Positions 1-4,525 of a stretch of DNA of 5,180 nt are shown here, one piece after another. Where the stretch lies: NCBI GenBank assembly GCA_035528235.1, contig DATKZB010000400.1:1-5180 (forward strand), read 5' to 3'. Both the position numbers and the translations under genes were made by a program. The number at the start of each line of letters is the position of its first letter. The stretch's first letter is position 1. This stretch comes from DATKZB01 sp035528235. Its GTDB lineage: Bacteria > Planctomycetota > Phycisphaerae > FEN-1346. The notes under the pieces were generated by a model. It made no database searches and was not told the origin of the DNA. It saw only the letters and a list, made by a program, of their open reading frames with translations.

Positions 1-22
1 CCGGCACCTTGACGATGCACTG

Positions 23-259
23 TTAGGCGTATTCCTTGTCAATCCGCACCTGGCCGCAGTCCAGGCACCGGCACCGGCGGCGGATGATGGCCGCATAGGG
101 CGTGCCGTCGGCGCGGAGGCCCGGGCACTTCTGGACCAGCCGGCCCCAGTACTCGCTCCGGCGGGAACTGCCACACTTGGGACAGTGCGACCGCTCCACG
201 ACCACGACGTCCACCGCGTTCTTGCTTCCCTTCGGCCTTCCAGGACCACGCTTCGCCAT
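23..259 (-). CDS. Small zinc-ribbon protein with AT-hook-like N-terminus (phage-associated, function unknown)
   Basis: The 78-residue product starts with a basic GPGRPKGSKN stretch (residues 5-14), which resembles an AT-hook. It then has CPKC (Cys26, Cys29) and CRCLDC (Cys63, Cys65, Cys68), so a CxxC...CxxC zinc ribbon can form. The start is well supported: on the minus strand AGGAGA (complement of 267-272) precedes ATG by 7 bases. The gene begins 11 bases after the stop of the terminase fragment on the same strand, so the two look like one transcription unit. A small DNA-binding or packaging accessory role is inferred from the zinc ribbon, basic tail and neighbour. I do not recognise a named family. 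It seems intact although its upstream neighbour is truncated. Confidence 0.7.
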   Translation of the reverse strand: MAKRGPGRPKGSKNAVDVVVVERSHCPKCGSSRRSEYWGRLVQKCPGLRADGTPYAAIIRRRCRCLDCGQVRIDKEYA

Positions 260-270
260 CGTCGGTTCTC

Positions 271-888
271 CTATGACAGGTAGGACACCTTCTTCCGTTT
301 CCTTCTGACCTTCCTTGGCGCCGCACCGCGGAAAAGCGACACACCCAGCATCGAGGCCGCCGCCGCGCAGCCCACGAGGCAGTCGAGCCAGTGGTTATCC
401 ACGGTGCTGGCCTTGAGTTTCCACTCGTCCACCGTCCGGCCCCGCGCCTCGGTCCGCACGCGGTACTCGGCTGCCAGGTGCTCCGACAGGAGCCGGTGTT
501 CCTCGGCCTTCATGCCGAAGAGCGAGAGGCACCCCCGGTCGCCCATCGCCACCGCCAGGCGCGCGTGTACGAACGACTTCCAGTAGTTCGTGTCGATGTG
601 GACGGTCCTCAGTTCCCGCGTACCGTGGACGGTCGGGACGCGCCAGTAGTGGCCGTAGAGGTCGCCCTTGCGGCGCTTGTACTCGGCGAACGCCTTGCTG
701 GACGCCCCCACGCCCACGCCCTTTGAGGGCATGAGGACGGCCGCGCGGCCGCTGCGGCGGATGGCCAGGTACACGGTGTCCGGCACGTACCCGGCGTCGA
801 TGAGGCACCGGCCGACTTGCATGACCGCCCCGTCGTCGCGCTTCCATTCGCGGGCCAGATGCGCGTCGGCGAGGGCCTTCAGGCCCGC
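271..888 (-). pseudogene. C-terminal (nuclease) fragment of a GpA-type phage terminase large subunit
   Basis: In phages the large terminase subunit cuts and packages concatemeric DNA. About 205 C-terminal residues remain. They include REWKRDDG, then CLIDAGYVPDTVY, where the Asp (796-798) fits a catalytic acid of the GpA nuclease domain. Further on are a YWKSFVHARL segment, an FGMKAEEHRLLSEHL stretch, a WKLK motif and finally DNHWLDC followed by a small-residue helix, the usual ending of GpA proteins. The tail is very basic. The family is normally around 600 or more residues with an N-terminal ATPase. Here the homology stops near 885, where a plus-strand HEAT-repeat coding fragment begins. The frame stays open to an ATG at 937-939, but those first ~17 residues look like antisense of the HEAT gene and not terminase. 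The call rests on remembered family patterns. Truncation could be biological or an assembly join. Confidence 0.68.
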
Positions 889-1075
889 ATGCTGGCCACC
901 GACGCCACGCTCGACGCCAAGCGGTTCCTGTGCGCCCAACTGGGGCTGGTCGGTTCCGACGCCGAGGTCCCCGTCCTGGCCGCGCTCCTGGCCGATAAGA
1001 ATCTGGCGGGCGAGGCCCGGTCGGCCCTCTCGCGCATCCCGGGCGAGGCGTCGCTGGCCGCCATGCGCGCGGCAA
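885..1075 (+). pseudogene. Fragment of a HEAT-repeat protein
   Basis: Read from about 889, the plus frame gives ATLDAKRFLCAQLGLVGSDA, then EVPVLAALLADKNLAGEARS and ALSRIPGEASLAAM. This alternates two helices in the way of HEAT/PBS-lyase-like repeats, with the pattern 'AKRFLCxQLGLVGSxAEVPVLAALL' often seen in planctomycete HEAT proteins. No proper gene surrounds it: upstream it abuts the terminase fragment. After AAM the expected continuation shifts frame, since a GKTAG reading that suits such proteins appears in the next frame and is followed at once by a stop near 1086. It is therefore best read as a decayed piece of a larger protein. Its role would have been a protein-protein scaffold, with no specific function implied. 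Since it lies outside the inferred element end, it may be host chromosome next to the tRNA site. Confidence 0.55.
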
Positions 1076-1161
1076 GACGGCCGGCTAGGGTCGCTTGGCG
1101 AGGCGAGGGCGAGCGGCCCGGCACGGGCCAGACCTTCAGGCGCGTCGGCCGCAAGGCCGGT
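1076..1161. other. GC-rich spacer with two short hairpins, no gene
   Basis: Between the HEAT remnant and the tRNA fragment I see no coding signal. It contains GGCCCG-GCA-CGGGCC (1115-1129) and CGGCC-GCAA-GGCCG (1146-1159). The second lies directly beyond the CCA end of the tRNA fragment, where a tRNA terminator could sit on the minus strand. Neither hairpin is followed by a T run on either strand, so I do not call a terminator. Confidence 0.4.
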
Positions 1162-1212
1162 TGGAGCGGGCGAAGGGATTCGAACCCTCGACGTTCAGCT
1201 TGGGAAGCTGAC
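1162..1212 (-). tRNA. tRNA-Gly(CCC) 3' fragment (partial, not functional)
   Basis: On the minus strand the sequence reads anticodon stem TCAGC, loop TTCCCAA with anticodon CCC (complement of 1202-1204) and stem GCTGA. It continues with a short variable region, T arm GAGGG-TTCGAAT-CCCTT, acceptor 3' strand CGCCCGC, discriminator T and an encoded CCA (complement of 1162-1164). All pairs of both stems form, with one G-T pair. The matching acceptor 5' strand GCGGGCG and a D arm are absent upstream. The bases before the anticodon stem read AATGGT then G, resembling a tRNA-Gly D loop but lacking the following D stem. It is therefore a 3' half only, the classic remnant at one end of a tRNA-targeted insertion. 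The intact tRNA would be expected at the other end of the element, outside this window. Confidence 0.85.
1162..1212. other. Putative attachment site (att) of an integrated element
   Basis: Tyrosine recombinases commonly recombine at the anticodon-to-3'-end part of tRNA genes, and the element's copy restores the tRNA at one end. A lone 3' part, cut exactly near the anticodon stem, therefore marks the opposite end. Because the 3' (CCA) end points left, the flank at lower coordinates should be the old downstream flank and the element should extend to higher coordinates. The second copy of this core, next to a complete tRNA-Gly(CCC), is not in the window, so the exact core length cannot be fixed here. 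Confidence 0.65.
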
Positions 1213-1219
1213 ACCATTT

Positions 1220-1243
1220 GCAAAAACCGGCCCAAAAACGGGC
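1220..1243. repeat. Imperfect 12-bp tandem repeat beside the att core
   Basis: GCAAAAACCGGC (1220-1231) is followed directly by CCAAAAACGGGC (1232-1243), 10 of 12 positions equal. It begins 8 bases inside the inferred element end, so it could be a recombinase or accessory protein binding site. No direct proof. Confidence 0.4.
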
Positions 1244-1287
1244 GTTTCAGAATCTGTGTGCGCCGCTGTGCGCGCGGCGCCCGGCCG

Positions 1288-1423
1288 GGACCTGGTGGCC
1301 GACGCCGACCTCGACGCCGTCGTGGGCGCCTGGCCGCGGCTGTCGGCGAGCCGCCGGCGAGCGCTGGCCGTCCTGGCGGCGGACCTGGCGGCCGACGCCG
1401 ACCTCGACGCCATCGTGGGCGCC
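1288..1423 (+). repeat. 43-bp direct repeat pair, 93 bp apart
   Basis: Positions 1288-1330 and 1381-1423 agree at 41 of 43 bases (differences at 1296/1389 and 1319/1412). The offset of 93 bp is 31 codons, so the repeat is in frame within the tail ORF and repeats DL(V/A)ADADLDA(V/I)VGA. This looks like a recent internal duplication of a coding segment. Confidence 0.85.
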
Positions 1424-1524
1424 GTAGCGCCGGATAGTAAATCCGCAGACGGCCCGGGAAGCATCGGCCGTAACCCGTGACCACGGATAGACTTATGTAT
1501 CCGCCCGCCCCTGCCCCGGGGGGC

Positions 1525-1546
1525 ATGGGCACCAAATGGGCACCAA
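1525..1546. repeat. Perfect 11-bp tandem duplication (ATGGGCACCAA twice)
   Basis: ATGGGCACCAA at 1525-1535 is repeated without gap at 1536-1546. The period is close to one helical turn, which places two copies on the same face of the DNA. It lies about 310 bp inside the inferred element end. It could be a pair of arm-type recombinase sites or regulator half-sites. Confidence 0.6.
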
Positions 1547-1610
1547 CAGTTTTGGCAGTGGCGCCCCGGTGAAGGCTTGATTTCCCGCGTGCGAGCGCGG
1601 ACAATGACTG

Positions 1611-1676
1611 GTGCGGGGGCTACGTCCCGCGGACGGAAAAGCGGCATCCTGACCGCCTGCCCCCCGCACTTTTTTT
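1611..1676 (+). terminator. Terminator- or attenuator-like stem with T7 tract
   Basis: GTGCGGGGG (1611-1619) pairs perfectly over 9 bp with CCCCCGCAC (1661-1669), and the 3' arm is followed at once by seven T (1670-1676). The loop is long (about 41 bases) and can fold a small GCGG/CCGC hairpin inside. The structure ends 24 bases before the start codon of the next gene and 14 before its ribosome binding site. That position suits either insulation from read-through out of the left flank or attenuation of the gene itself. The long loop lowers confidence in a simple intrinsic terminator. Confidence 0.45.
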
Positions 1677-1700
1677 CAGGACCGGAACAGGAGCCGGACC

Positions 1701-2543
1701 ATGCCGACGCGAACTCGCAAGAGAACCCCGAAGGGACACAAGAACGCCCCGCAGACAACCCGGCAGACCGCCGCGCCCGCCGCCGTCGTCAAGGCGGTGG
1801 CCGAGGCCAAGTCGCAGTACGCGGGGCTGTCCGCCTTCGGGGCAACGCCCCCGCCGACCGATGCACCGCGAGCGATCCGCCTGGCCTGGCTGGAATCCCG
1901 AGCGGCGGTCCTGGCGGGGGGGCTGCTCAAAGACATGGCCAACGTGGGCCAGTGGGCGGTCTTGAAAGACGACGCTGCTGCCGAGATCGCCATCGCCCGG
2001 GCCTCTGGCAATGAGGCTGATCTGCGCCGCGCCCTGGCCCGCCACGCGGAGCACGTGTGCCTCTTGGCTGCGGTCGAGGCCCCGCTGCGCGAGGCCGCAC
2101 GGCACGTCCTCAACGGCGCCGTGGAACTCTTGCCGGCCCTGGACGGGAAGCTGCCGAACGTGGCCAGACTCGCCCGCATGGCGCCGCTGGACAGCATCGA
2201 CGGCCCCGACGCTGTGGCCGAGGTGGAGAGCGTCGTGGGCGCGGCCCGCCGGGCCAGGCTGGGCACGCCGGCGGAGCCCCACCCAATCACCTGTTCGGTG
2301 CCGGCCGCGGCCGACCTAATCACGTGTTCGGTGGCGGCCACGACGTATGGTGTTGGCCCCGGCACCCTACAGCGCAGGGTCAAGGAGGGCGTGCTCAAGG
2401 ACTACAGAGAGGCGTCAAAGAAGAGGACGACCTCTCCCCTGATCCTCAGCCGCCTTGAAGTCGAACGACTCTATCCAAGAAGAAAATCCCCCCAAACTAC
2501 CGGCAAACTGCGCGCGAGTGGCGACAAACTGGCGGCAAAGTAA
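1701..2543 (+). CDS. 280-residue protein with C-terminal helix-turn-helix, function unknown
   Basis: The start is well supported: AGGAG at about 1690-1694 lies 6-7 bases before ATG. Residues 1-35 are basic and rich in Thr, Ala and Lys, probably disordered. Residues about 55-190 look mainly helical and Ala/Leu/Arg-rich, with no motif I recognise. From about 195, ITCSV occurs twice (196-200 and 207-211, 11 residues apart). After it come SVAATTYGVGPGTLQRRVKEG and a later SPLILSRLEVERLYP, the arrangement of a MerR/AlpA-type DNA-binding domain: helix, turn, recognition helix, then a segment ending in a 'sraEVe' helix. The tail is basic. It stands between the att side and the replication-like operon, so a regulator, an excision factor or a phage small-terminase-like role is possible. 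None is demonstrated. It ends 53 bases before the next gene and has its own leader. Confidence 0.8.
   Translation: MPTRTRKRTPKGHKNAPQTTRQTAAPAAVVKAVAEAKSQYAGLSAFGATPPPTDAPRAIRLAWLESRAAVLAGGLLKDMANVGQWAVLKDDAAAEIAIARASGNEADLRRALARHAEHVCLLAAVEAPLREAARHVLNGAVELLPALDGKLPNVARLARMAPLDSIDGPDAVAEVESVVGAARRARLGTPAEPHPITCSVPAAADLITCSVAATTYGVGPGTLQRRVKEGVLKDYREASKKRTTSPLILSRLEVERLYPRRKSPQTTGKLRASGDKLAAK
2285..2333 (+). repeat. 16-bp in-frame direct repeat (AATCACSTGTTCGGTG)
   Basis: AATCACCTGTTCGGTG (2285-2300) and AATCACGTGTTCGGTG (2318-2333) differ at one base and lie 33 bp apart, giving the doubled ITCSV at the start of the helix-turn-helix domain. It is either a duplicated protein segment or a pair of DNA sites for the protein itself. 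Confidence 0.75.
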
Positions 2544-2576
2544 GCCCGTCGCCCCACCCCCACCGAGCAGAAACAA

Positions 2577-2598
2577 ATGCCGGGTATAATACCGGCAT
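2577..2598 (+). promoter_or_regulatory. TATAAT -10 box inside an inverted repeat that overlaps the start codon (leaderless promoter with operator)
   Basis: TATAAT sits at 2585-2590, six bases before the ATG at 2597, so transcription would start at or next to the A of ATG. There is no Shine-Dalgarno sequence before this ATG, which fits a leaderless mRNA. The same bases form an inverted repeat: ATGCCGGGTAT (2577-2587) against ATACCGGCAT (2589-2598), complementary over 10 bp apart from one extra G. A protein bound there would cover both the -10 box and the start. No convincing -35 hexamer is seen near 2562-2567, so an activator or a weak promoter is possible. The small helix-turn-helix products just downstream are obvious candidates for autoregulation. 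Confidence 0.6.
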
Positions 2599-2806
2599 GG
2601 ACGACGAATATATTTCGCTCTATGTTCTCGCCGCTCGGCTCAAACTCCCGCGCCCGTTCCTTCGGGACTGTGCCAGGCGGGGCAGCGTACCGTCGCTGAC
2701 CGTTGGCGGGCGGTTGCGATTCGACGAGATGGCCGTCCGCGAAGCGCTACGCGAAATGGCCCAGGGCAGGGCCGACGGGTTACGCCAGGCGGAGGCGACG
2801 CCATGA
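2597..2806 (+). CDS. AlpA/excisionase-like small helix-turn-helix protein
   Basis: The 69-residue product reads ISLYVLAARLKLPRPFLRDC (residues 5-24) and then RRGSVPSLTVGGRLRFDEMA. This is the pattern of the excisionase/MerR-like fold: helix, turn, recognition helix, a 'G.vP.l.vGgrlRF' wing, then a closing helix VREALREMAQ. Such proteins bend DNA at att sites or act as small transcription regulators. The start is fixed by the leaderless promoter just before it. It is the first gene of a string of overlapping genes and its TGA overlaps the next ATG by 4 bases (ATGA). A second protein of similar design follows, so the pair may bind DNA together or one may be Xis and the other a regulator. Which one does what cannot be read from the sequence. 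Confidence 0.8.
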   Translation: MDDEYISLYVLAARLKLPRPFLRDCARRGSVPSLTVGGRLRFDEMAVREALREMAQGRADGLRQAEATP

Positions 2807-3057
2807 TCGCCGCCGTCCAGGCCCCCGAGGCCCTGGCGCCCCTGTTGGTCGATGCCCGCGAGGCCGCCAGGTTGTGCGGCATCGGCCGGTCCTCCTGGTT
2901 GTCCTTGGCCGCGGCCGGGCAGGTACCGCCGTCGCTGCTGCTGGGCCGCCGCCGGCTGTGGCGGGTGCGCGAGGTCGAGGCCTGGACCGCGGCCGGTTGC
3001 CCGCCCGCGACTCGCTGGGCCTGGCCGCAGCATGGCGAAGGGGGAATCCGGCCATGA
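2803..3057 (+). CDS. Second AlpA/excisionase-like small helix-turn-helix protein
   Basis: The 84-residue product has LLVDAREAARLCGIGRSSWL (residues 13-32), then LAAAGQVPPSLLLGRRRLWR and VREVEAWTAAGCP. This is a clear AlpA/HTH_17-type domain with the 'A..lgis...w..l...G..P....gr...W....v..W...G.P' signature. GGAGG (2791-2795), 7 bases before ATG, supports the start, and the 4-base ATGA overlap with the preceding gene suggests translational coupling. Expected role is DNA binding as a regulator or excision factor. The closing part after residue 70 is short and probably disordered. It also ends with an ATGA overlap with the following initiator-like gene. Confidence 0.8.
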   Translation: MIAAVQAPEALAPLLVDAREAARLCGIGRSSWLSLAAAGQVPPSLLLGRRRLWRVREVEAWTAAGCPPATRWAWPQHGEGGIRP

Positions 3058-4097
3058 GCCCCGAGAACGCAAGGCCAGGACTTTCTCCCCTCCAAGCCCT
3101 CGGCCGGATTCGTGCCATCTTGGAGGACGCGGATCTCACTCCTAGTGAGAAATTGGCCGTCATCAACGTCGCGCTTCACGCGAACTCGAAAACGGGCCTC
3201 GCGCGGCCTGGCCAACGGACGATCCGGCGTGAGGCCGGCATCGGGGGCAAGCCCATCGAAGGGGCTCTCGCGTGTCCCGCTCCAGGTGAACTGTGCCGGC
3301 GGACCGGGAAGCCAAAGTCTCGGGGCAAAGCGCTGGGGCGTCACGTCGAACCGGCAGGCCGGTCATCGCACGGTGTCCGGGTTTGGCGGGTTTTGGCAGT
3401 GTCCCCCGTAGGGGCGCACTGCGAGGATGTCAGCACCGCCCGGACGGGCGCACTGAAAGACGACCAGCGCGCCCCGCTGGACGACCAGCGCGCGCCGCTG
3501 GACGACCAGCGCGCCCCGCTGGACGACCAGCGCGCCCCGCTGGACGACCAGCGCCCCCCGGACGGGCGCAAGACTGGTGTTGAACTGGCTGGACGGGCGG
3601 GAACTCACCCCGCCCCCCGCGTCTCCGTTGACAGTCTGGCGGCGCGGCTATGGGCAGCCGGCCCGCGACCCCACGGCCAGAACGTTGACGACGCGCGGCG
3701 GGCGATCGGCGAGGCCCTCGCCAAGGCCGAGGTGTGTCCGGCCGACCTGTCGGCAATGCTGGGCGACCTGGGGGGGCGTGGCGAGCCGCTGCCCTGTTTC
3801 TGGAAGTTGGCGGAGCCGCTGTCGGCCTTTTGTCAACGGCGTGAGGCCTCGGCGTCGGCGGCGCTCTACCGCGAGGCCCATCGCTTCCGGCCCGGGGATT
3901 GGGTTCGGCGTGACGGCCGGCAGGGCAAGGTTGTCGATGTATTCACGACCAAAGTCACGGTCCGCTGGGCCGACGACGGCGAGTGCGACGATCTCGGGAC
4001 CGTGGCGGGACTGGTCGCGCTGAAAAAGATCGGCCAGCCGGCCCGGGCACTCGAGCCGGCCGCCGTTGTCGGTGGCGGCGGGGGGCCCCGGCCATGA
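3054..4097 (+). CDS. Replication-initiator-like protein (N-terminal HTH_36-type domain, repeat linker, C-terminal KOW/SH3-like segment)
   Basis: The 347-residue frame starts at an ATG that overlaps the previous stop (ATGA), with an AGGGGGA-type ribosome site about 8 bases before. Residues about 10-75 (LTPSEKLAVINVALHANSKT, RPGQRTIRREAGI) fit the winged-helix HTH_36 fold seen in lambda-O-type and plasmid initiators. The central linker has the seven-residue unit DDQRAPL four times plus a degenerate fifth (residues about 136-170), coded by 21-bp repeats. The C-terminal part has DDARRAIGEALAKAEVCPAD, a CFWKLAEPL segment and FRPGDWV..DGRQGKVVDVF..KVTVRW (about 277-307), a KOW/SH3-like motif. The section between the N-domain and the linker (3250-3411) reads poorly and may contain a frame lesion. 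Initiator function is inferred from the fold, the repeats and the phage-like neighbours. The open frame extends left to 2703 only as a shadow of the two small genes. Confidence 0.62.
   Translation: MSPENARPGLSPLQALGRIRAILEDADLTPSEKLAVINVALHANSKTGLARPGQRTIRREAGIGGKPIEGALACPAPGELCRRTGKPKSRGKALGRHVEPAGRSSHGVRVWRVLAVSPVGAHCEDVSTARTGALKDDQRAPLDDQRAPLDDQRAPLDDQRAPLDDQRPPDGRKTGVELAGRAGTHPAPRVSVDSLAARLWAAGPRPHGQNVDDARRAIGEALAKAEVCPADLSAMLGDLGGRGEPLPCFWKLAEPLSAFCQRREASASAALYREAHRFRPGDWVRRDGRQGKVVDVFTTKVTVRWADDGECDDLGTVAGLVALKKIGQPARALEPAAVVGGGGGPRP
3439..3570 (+). repeat. 14-bp direct repeats bracketing the tandem array
   Basis: CCCGGACGGGCGCA occurs at 3439-3452 and again at 3557-3570, one copy on each side of the 21-bp array. 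A related GGACGGGCGGG follows at about 3591-3601. The two copies may be boundaries of the array's expansion or additional binding sites. Confidence 0.7.
3459..3563 (+). repeat. Five tandem 21-bp repeats, candidate origin iterons
   Basis: Units start at 3459, 3480, 3501, 3522 and 3543. Each begins GACGACCAGCG and, except the last, ends in CCGCTG. Units 1, 3 and 4 are identical, unit 2 has one change and unit 5 is degenerate at its 3' end. Units 1-4 carry a dyad CCAGCG-N5-CGCTGG, counting the first base of the next unit. The period is exactly seven codons and about two helical turns. Because the array lies inside a gene for an HTH_36-type protein, it resembles the iterons of phage lambda's origin inside gene O. 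No strongly A/T-rich unwinding stretch is evident nearby. It may alternatively be only a coding repeat. Confidence 0.8.
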
Positions 4098-4525
4098 GCA
4101 CCACCGCCAACGCCGTGCCGATCCTGATCCTCGGCTACCTGTATCGGTACTGCCGAGGCGCCGCCGCCGCCCGAACGCAATCGAGGATAGCCGGCGACCT
4201 TCGGCACCTCGGGGTCGACGTCCGGCCGCGTGACGTGCGGGACGCCCTGGCCGTTCTGGTCGACGGCGGCGCGCCAATCGGGACGGTTTGCGGGACGCCG
4301 CCCGGGGCGTTCGTGTGTGAGAACAGGGTGGACTTTCTGAAGGCGTACCGCAACTTGGCCGTGAGATTTCTCGCCCAGGCCCGCCGGGCCCGGGCGTTCA
4401 AGGTACTCGCCCGCGAGACGCTCTCCGGGCAAAAGAAGTTCGACTTCGCCGAGGCCCGCGAGCGGTTCGCGGACCTGGAAGAGGCGCCGTTGCTGACCAC
4501 GATCGGAAAGGACACCGGACAATGA
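4094..4525 (+). CDS. Phage-like winged-helix protein, 143 residues
   Basis: Start at ATG 4094, overlapping the initiator-like gene's stop by 4 bases (ATGA). The ribosome site is weak (only G-rich sequence), so coupling to the upstream gene is likely. Residues about 7-60 (ILGYLYRYCRGAAAARTQSR, GVDVRPRDVRDALAVLVDGG) look like a winged helix. Next come PIGTVCGTPPGAFVCENRVD and then FLKAYRNLAVRFLAQARRAR..FKVLARETLSGQKKFDF. The 'piGt.cg.ppG.F......e...ay.nL..R......r....' layout is familiar from small phage helix-turn-helix proteins next to replication genes, where they may assist initiator or helicase loading. That role is inference. It is followed by another ATGA overlap, so it belongs to the same unit. 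Confidence 0.75.
   Translation: MSTTANAVPILILGYLYRYCRGAAAARTQSRIAGDLRHLGVDVRPRDVRDALAVLVDGGAPIGTVCGTPPGAFVCENRVDFLKAYRNLAVRFLAQARRARAFKVLARETLSGQKKFDFAEARERFADLEEAPLLTTIGKDTGQ

Larger units (their letters stand above)
1213..1480 (+). pseudogene. Open tail possibly encoding the severed C-terminus of a tyrosine recombinase
   Basis: A plus frame runs without stop through the antisense of the tRNA fragment and on to the TGA at 1478-1480. After the tRNA part it reads TPFAKTGPKTGVSESVCAAV, later LDAVVGAWPRLSASRRRALA. A 14-residue unit (DLVADADLDAVVGA, DLAADADLDAIVGA) occurs twice, 31 residues apart. From memory, tails of the form 'VVxAWPxLPxxxRxAIxALV' occur at the ends of planctomycete integrases and near them. 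If so, the integrase body lies at the far end of the element and is joined to this tail only in the excised circle. No ribosome binding site or start supports an independent protein here. Function is inference and the frame could be non-coding. Confidence 0.33.
1481..1700 (+). other. Gene-free leader region upstream of the 280-residue gene
   Basis: I see no convincing gene in this stretch. It holds the 11-bp tandem repeat at 1525-1546, a small hairpin CCGCG-TGCGAG-CGCGG (1585-1600), the terminator-like structure at 1611-1676 and a ribosome binding site at about 1690-1694. No clear promoter pair could be identified; TTATGTAT around 1493-1500 is a weak -10 candidate at best. Confidence 0.5.

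Noticed and set aside
1166..1215. Peptide GEGIRTLD-LGKL in an open plus frame, familiar from many annotated proteins
   Set aside because: It is the antisense of the tRNA-Gly T arm and anticodon arm. The same string appears in databases because of tRNA antisense, so it is no protein domain.
1475..1500. Possible promoter around TTATGTAT
   Set aside because: Poor -10 and no recognisable -35 at the right distance.
1195..1758. Long minus-strand open frame across the tail and leader region
   Set aside because: Arg/Pro/Ala-rich low-complexity translation typical of antisense in GC-rich DNA. It crosses the tRNA fragment and the terminator-like stem, and has no recognisable domain.
2703..3053. N-terminal extension of the initiator-like protein
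   Set aside because: This stretch is open only as a shadow of the two small helix-turn-helix genes. The ATG at 3054 has an ATGA overlap and a ribosome site.
1549..3401. Shared 12-mer GTTTTGGCAGTG at 1549-1560 and 3390-3401
   Set aside because: One shared 12-mer in a 5-kb window is about what chance gives. The flanks do not match.
3459..3563. CRISPR-like array
   Set aside because: Repeats are contiguous 21-bp units without spacers, and no cas genes are present.
3363..3608. Minus-strand open frame with repeated GALVVQR
   Set aside because: It is the antisense of the 21-bp repeats. It has no ribosome site and the opposite strand has the better gene signals.
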